Source: Phyto melanocephala (Eukaryota > Arthropoda > Insecta > Diptera > Rhinophoridae). Taken from it: a stretch of DNA of 64,000 nucleotides. The translations under genes and the position numbers were made by a program. This document shows positions 59,226 through 64,000 of the stretch, one piece after another. Below the pieces are notes generated by a model. That model was given only the letters and a program-made list of their open reading frames with translations, did not search any database and was not told the DNA's origin. The stretch's first letter is position 1. Each line of letters starts with the position of its first letter. Location of the stretch: positions 111,632,515-111,696,514 of the forward strand of contig OW799237.1 of NCBI GenBank assembly GCA_941918925.1. The letters run 5' to 3'.

Positions 59226-62200
59226 TTACTTAAGCTATTGAGTTTGAAAAGTTGAATGAAACGTTGTCCATACATTTTCTGGCAGTAAATAATCCAACAC
59301 AACTTCTCCTAAAAAAATACAAACTTTGTCGTTATATAGTAATGAACTAGTTATACAAATTTACGGCAGAAGTTTTAGCATAAAACTATTTGTAATCTAA
59401 AATAACGCAGCTAATTATACTTTCTTAAATCCTAAATGACGTGATGTATTTCAGTGAGGCATTTTCGAAAAGGCCCGAAATCTACGGCGGTGCATTTCAG
59501 TGAAAAATTACATATTCTATTCAAGTTCCTATACACATATAACAAATCAATAAAGAAATTTTAATAGAATTTTGAAAATAAGTATTGTTTCGAATATAAA
59601 ATGCCTAACTTGTAGGTAAAAATTTTAACAGATATTATTTTGCTCGGTATTGTGTTATGTGTATGTGTACAATATTTCATACTCTTTGGTATATCAACAC
59701 GCAAACGCATACCTTAAAATATCTAAAAGTTTCAAACAATTTCATAAAAATAGACAAAAACAGCAACAACAAAAATAAAAACGCAAAAAAGTTATGCTAG
59801 ATATAACAACATAGATACAAACATACATACATACATACATATGTATAAATGTGGGTTTCGTAACAAACACAACAACCACAATCATAAAAATAAAAATAAT
59901 AACATAAACATACCCCTCCTTTGCTAAAGTAACTACGTAGTTTCTTTTATTTTCGTACTACGTCTTACAACAACAACAACAATAAACATACTTATAATCC
60001 TCCCTTCGCAGCACTTTTCAGAATGTTTTTAAAATTAAAGAAAAACAATTATCACAAAGCTGTGCGTTTTTCTTTATCATTGAAAAATCACAACAAATAC
60101 AAAACAATTGTATAAAATATGTTTTACTTCATGCAGTTTGGTGCTTTTATTTTTAAATATCAACATGTTGCTAAACATGTTTAGCTATTAAACATTTAAT
60201 TCCCTTTTTAAAACACTCTCATTTTAATTCTCTTGCTAAATGAAAATCATATGGTTTTTATTTTTGCACACACGCACACGCACACAGCTGTGTTTTGTAA
60301 GGAAAACGTAATGTTAAAACTTTACATTGTATGTTATATTTGTTTTCTTTGTTTGATTTTGTTTTTGTTTTGTTTAGAACTACACAAATCAAAGAAAAAA
60401 AATGAACGTACATATTTACATTAGATACATAACTGCTAAATTGCAAATAACTAAAATATTAGAAAACTAGAAAGAAATTGAATAAAATTGCAACAATTAA
60501 ACTAAAACTAGACCCCAGCAACGATTAAGTGCTACCACTAATTATTGTTGTCCCCAAGATAAAAATTAAATACATGCGTAGATATTTATTTAACGGTGCT
60601 GCCGATTTCTATAAAATTTACCAATTTCAAAGTTTAGGGCGACCAAGAAAATACTTGTAGATACTGAAAAAAGCTATTATTTAATTTTGTGTACTTCGAG
60701 TATTGTTACGCGCATTAAATTAAAAAAAAAATATACAAAAAAAAAAAAAAGTGGTGATATTAAGTATTAAGAAAGATTAGAAAATTTTATACTTGTAGGT
60801 ATATGAAATTTAACAAAAATAAGAATTAAAAAATAGATAAATAAACGAAGCAAAATGTTTCTTGGTTTAATTTGTTTACCCTACCAAAATTAAGATTAAA
60901 AAATAAGGTAATAAATGATTTAAACGTGGGCTTAAAGATAAATGTATTTAAAATCTATTTTTAAAATATGTAAGAAAAATTTGAAATAAGATAACTACAT
61001 TTCAAACTCATTTTAAATTTTATAAATGTGGGGGAAAATATTTATTTAATTAATAAAATGGCAGTTTTGAAAATCAATTAAATTTTGAGAGATAGATTTG
61101 GGAAAAAAAAACTAAAACGAATAACAAAATTTTATTCTAATTATAAATCATTTTATAAAGCTAAATTTAACACAATTTTTGATCAAAACGTCTTCAAATA
61201 GAAAAGAAGACTCACAATTTTTATTATAAAATGATTTTGTTTTAAAATTTAAAAGATACGACAGCAATATAAAATTGTTGCATCATTTTAGCATAATTAC
61301 AACCAAAGTAATAAACATTTTATGAAAGAAGTGTATTAATATTCTTTGAAATTTTCAGTAATTTATCAATTCAAAAATTTTTAATGAATTTTAAAAACCA
61401 TTTTGCTGTAATAGAACACTCGCCATTGTTGTCCTAATTACTTTCATTCATTTAAAAACCTTTTAAGTGCATTTTTAAAAAAACAAGTATTAAAGGAAAA
61501 AACCCGGATACGCATGCCATATGCCTTATTTAACCTCGAAAATATTGAAAACTACAAAGAAAATTTCTCAAATACAAAACCATTAGACAGGTATTTTGTG
61601 TATACAACAAAATTATAAAATAAGGAAAAATCGGTACAACAGGAACGTTTCATTTCCACTGTATTATTGCTAAGTATAGGGTAAAAGGATAAAGTTAAAA
61701 TCTAAAGAGATCTGACAAAACAGTGTTGCCAGGGGTAATTTAAAAATATATAATTTTTATTAAAAAATATTTTTCTGAAAAGTTTTATTTAATAATAGTA
61801 ACTGTCAGGTTTGTTAACACCTATACAATTTAAAATTTTAGTATTCAAGTATTGACATAGCTTCTTTGTAAACGCTATATTCATATTCATAATCAAATCT
61901 AATTTTAAATTTGTCAAAGGTTTAAAACATAGATTATACAACAATTAAATGCTTTTAACAATTATCTGTTAAAAATTATTGTTGTTTTATCCTACAGAGA
62001 AACAAAAGTAAGATTAGAGGGTCGATTATACATAGATAGCAATCGATAAAGATGACAACTGACTTTTAATAGCTGTCGATGTCTCTTGTAAATAAATTGT
62101 TTTACAGCAAACTATGAAGTTAAAGTTATGTCTATAAATTAGCAACTTGTAGGTATAGTAAAAAATATAAAAATTTTAAATTTTGTAGTAAGAAGTTAAA

Positions 62201-63235
62201 TTGAAAAATTTATTAAATTTAAAGAAGAAAAATAAGTTAAAATTTAAATTTAATATAAGATGGAAAAATATTAAAAGTTTAGTCACAGAAAAATTATATT
62301 CAGCTAAAATTTAATTTTTACAAAATATTGTTTAAAATTTCGGAATTTACTTAATTAATATTCTAAAATTATAAAGTAAAAATCAGTAGCTCAATGTGCT
62401 TGTCATTATAAATAAACTAATGAATTTATTGAAAATCTTTTGGCAATTTTTTTTTTATGAAAAGCTGACGGTTATCAGCCAGAAGGTTAAAAGAAAAAAA
62501 CTCTATCGAATTTTAAATATTTAACGACTCAACACAGGTTACTGGCCGTGAAGATAAAGTTTACTTTTCAATAGTCAAGTCAAAAGCGTTAACAGATTGT
62601 TGTTTTTATTGCTGCTGGAAAGCCATGATATAAAACATACTACGCAGAAGGTTAAAAGTGACGTAAAATGTAGCAAATGTAACCAAACGGTATCACTGGT
62701 ATAAAACCACACACACACAAACACATATGTACAATATACATACTTAACGACATTACAAAAGGTCTTTACATGATAGAGGAGAAAGAAAATGTATCTTTTT
62801 TCGTTTTATTTTGTGTGTGTGTTTTTTTCTTGTTTCAGAACAGAAATGTTTCAAGGTTTTAAAAGTTGTCTGAGTACTTAATTTAAGCAAAAATCATTAA
62901 ACAGCGGCGATAACATTAAAATATAGAAAAATATATACATATGTACATACATCCCTACATGTGTATGTATGTAACCCCTACTTTTTTTATATATTTTTGC
63001 AAAAACAGGTATGTACTGACAACTTTAAGAATGTTTTAAAATATATCTACCTATTTATGATATACTCACACGACAATTCCCAAGAAATTAATATTTTTTT
63101 AATTTATGATAAAAAATTTATAAAAATTTAGTTTTCGAAAAATCCTTACATTATGCCAAATTTTTCATGAATAATTTGTAAATAGAAACATTAAAATTAA
63201 AACGAGTAGAAAGTTAACAGTTTTAATATTGGACG
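59226..63235. other. AT-rich non-coding DNA with ACAT microsatellites
   Basis: (ACAT)n near 59820-59840, (CA)n near 60266-60288 and (GT)n near 62812-62822. No gene recognised. Confidence 0.5.
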
Positions 63236-64000
63236 CTTTATAATTTGTAACCGGGTTTCGGTTAAGCATTTAAAAAATAACCGGTTAACCGGTTTTGTTC
63301 GAATAAACAATAACAAAAAAATCAAATTATTTATTGAAATAAAAAGTTCATTAAAATAAAATCAAAACAATTTATAAAGGTAAAGAACGAACAAAATATA
63401 CTGCAGTCATGACAGAAATTTTTAAAGAATTTCAAAGAATTTTTGCTTTAAAATATTATAGCAACATATTTATACATTTATACATAGATATGCATATAAA
63501 CATATGCACTTTCATTAATAAAATAATATATGTATGAACCTATATGAAGTTAACAACTTAACATATGTGAGACCACATTATTTAATTAAAATAAAAATAA
63601 TTAAAAATGTTGTCTTCTTAATGGCTTCTTTTAAAATTTTCTTTTGTTTTTTAGTAAACTTGACATTGAAAATGACCTCTCACTTAGCATATCTACATGT
63701 TAGACTTTTAGAATATAAAGCACCAAGTAATCTTTTGAGCATTTCAGATCACTTATGACACTTATCCAAATAAAACAAATCCACAAAAATGTGTTCATTA
63801 TGACTGACATTTGTAGGGTATTTTGATGTGTGCATATATTTAATAGTACTGTTTAGCTCATAACAATAACCGGTTTATTGGAACCAAAATAATCGGTTTA
63901 TTCGAAATTCGAAAAATAGGCATTTTAATATATTCGGCTTGGACAAAACTGAAAAAACAAATCGAATAATAACCGTTCGATCACCCTAGATACAACTCTA
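63236..64000. repeat. Probable degenerate transposon rich in AACCGGTT motifs
   Basis: GTAACCGGGTTTCGGTTAAG and ATAACCGGTTAACCGGTTTT near 63249-63297 face ATAACCGGTTTATTGGAACC and ATAATCGGTTTATTCGAAAT near 63868-63907 and the near-terminal ATAACCGTTCGATCACCCTA. Repeated CGGTT and facing ends suggest one element running off the window, class unknown. Confidence 0.35.

Overview
This 64 kb window is eukaryotic. It is about 70% A+T, its genes are split by short GT..AG introns, and the spaces between genes are full of old transposon remnants. The Cdk9 and Atossa proteins are close to their Drosophila counterparts while the non-coding DNA is not, so a schizophoran fly is likely. A calyptrate such as a blow fly or house-fly relative is my best guess, from the abundance and type of dispersed repeats (inference; no species marker was seen).

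Gene-rich part (about 4.5-12.6 kb). Four compact housekeeping genes sit here. (1) A minus-strand ACAD9-like gene, best match Drosophila enigma (Egm), 5 exons, 640 aa, lacking the acyl-CoA dehydrogenase catalytic glutamate. (2) Plus-strand mitochondrial tyrosyl-tRNA synthetase (TyrRS-m), 5 exons, 464 aa, divergent from Egm across only 204 bp. (3) A minus-strand RRM protein (254 aa) whose first coding exon is only the ATG, convergent with TyrRS-m across 58 bp. (4) Plus-strand Cdk9, the P-TEFb kinase, 3 coding exons, 401 aa. Egm and TyrRS-m are both mitochondrial and probably share a promoter.

Middle part (12.6-24.8 kb). No intact gene was found. It holds a LINE RNase H tail, inverted-repeat elements (one with long foldback arms), a duplicated retroposon-like unit, and a dead Myb/SANT (zeste-like) gene.

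Atossa (24.9-33.5 kb, minus strand). The full coding sequence of the FAM214-family regulator atos can be assembled from six exons with every splice phase consistent (1905 aa). Its last intron carries a long copy of a dispersed repeat.

Right part (33.5-64 kb). About 30 kb without a recognisable intact gene, probably upstream or first-intron territory of atos. It contains a tandem tRNA-derived SINE-like array, a piggyBac-type MITE with TTAA duplications, an internally deleted D,D41D mariner, several older mariner and LINE scraps, and more copies of the main dispersed repeat. In two of the repeat copies the central segment lies in opposite orientation.

At the left edge a truncated minus-strand ORF resembles a retrotransposon gag. 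No CRISPR, rRNA or functional tRNA gene was seen.
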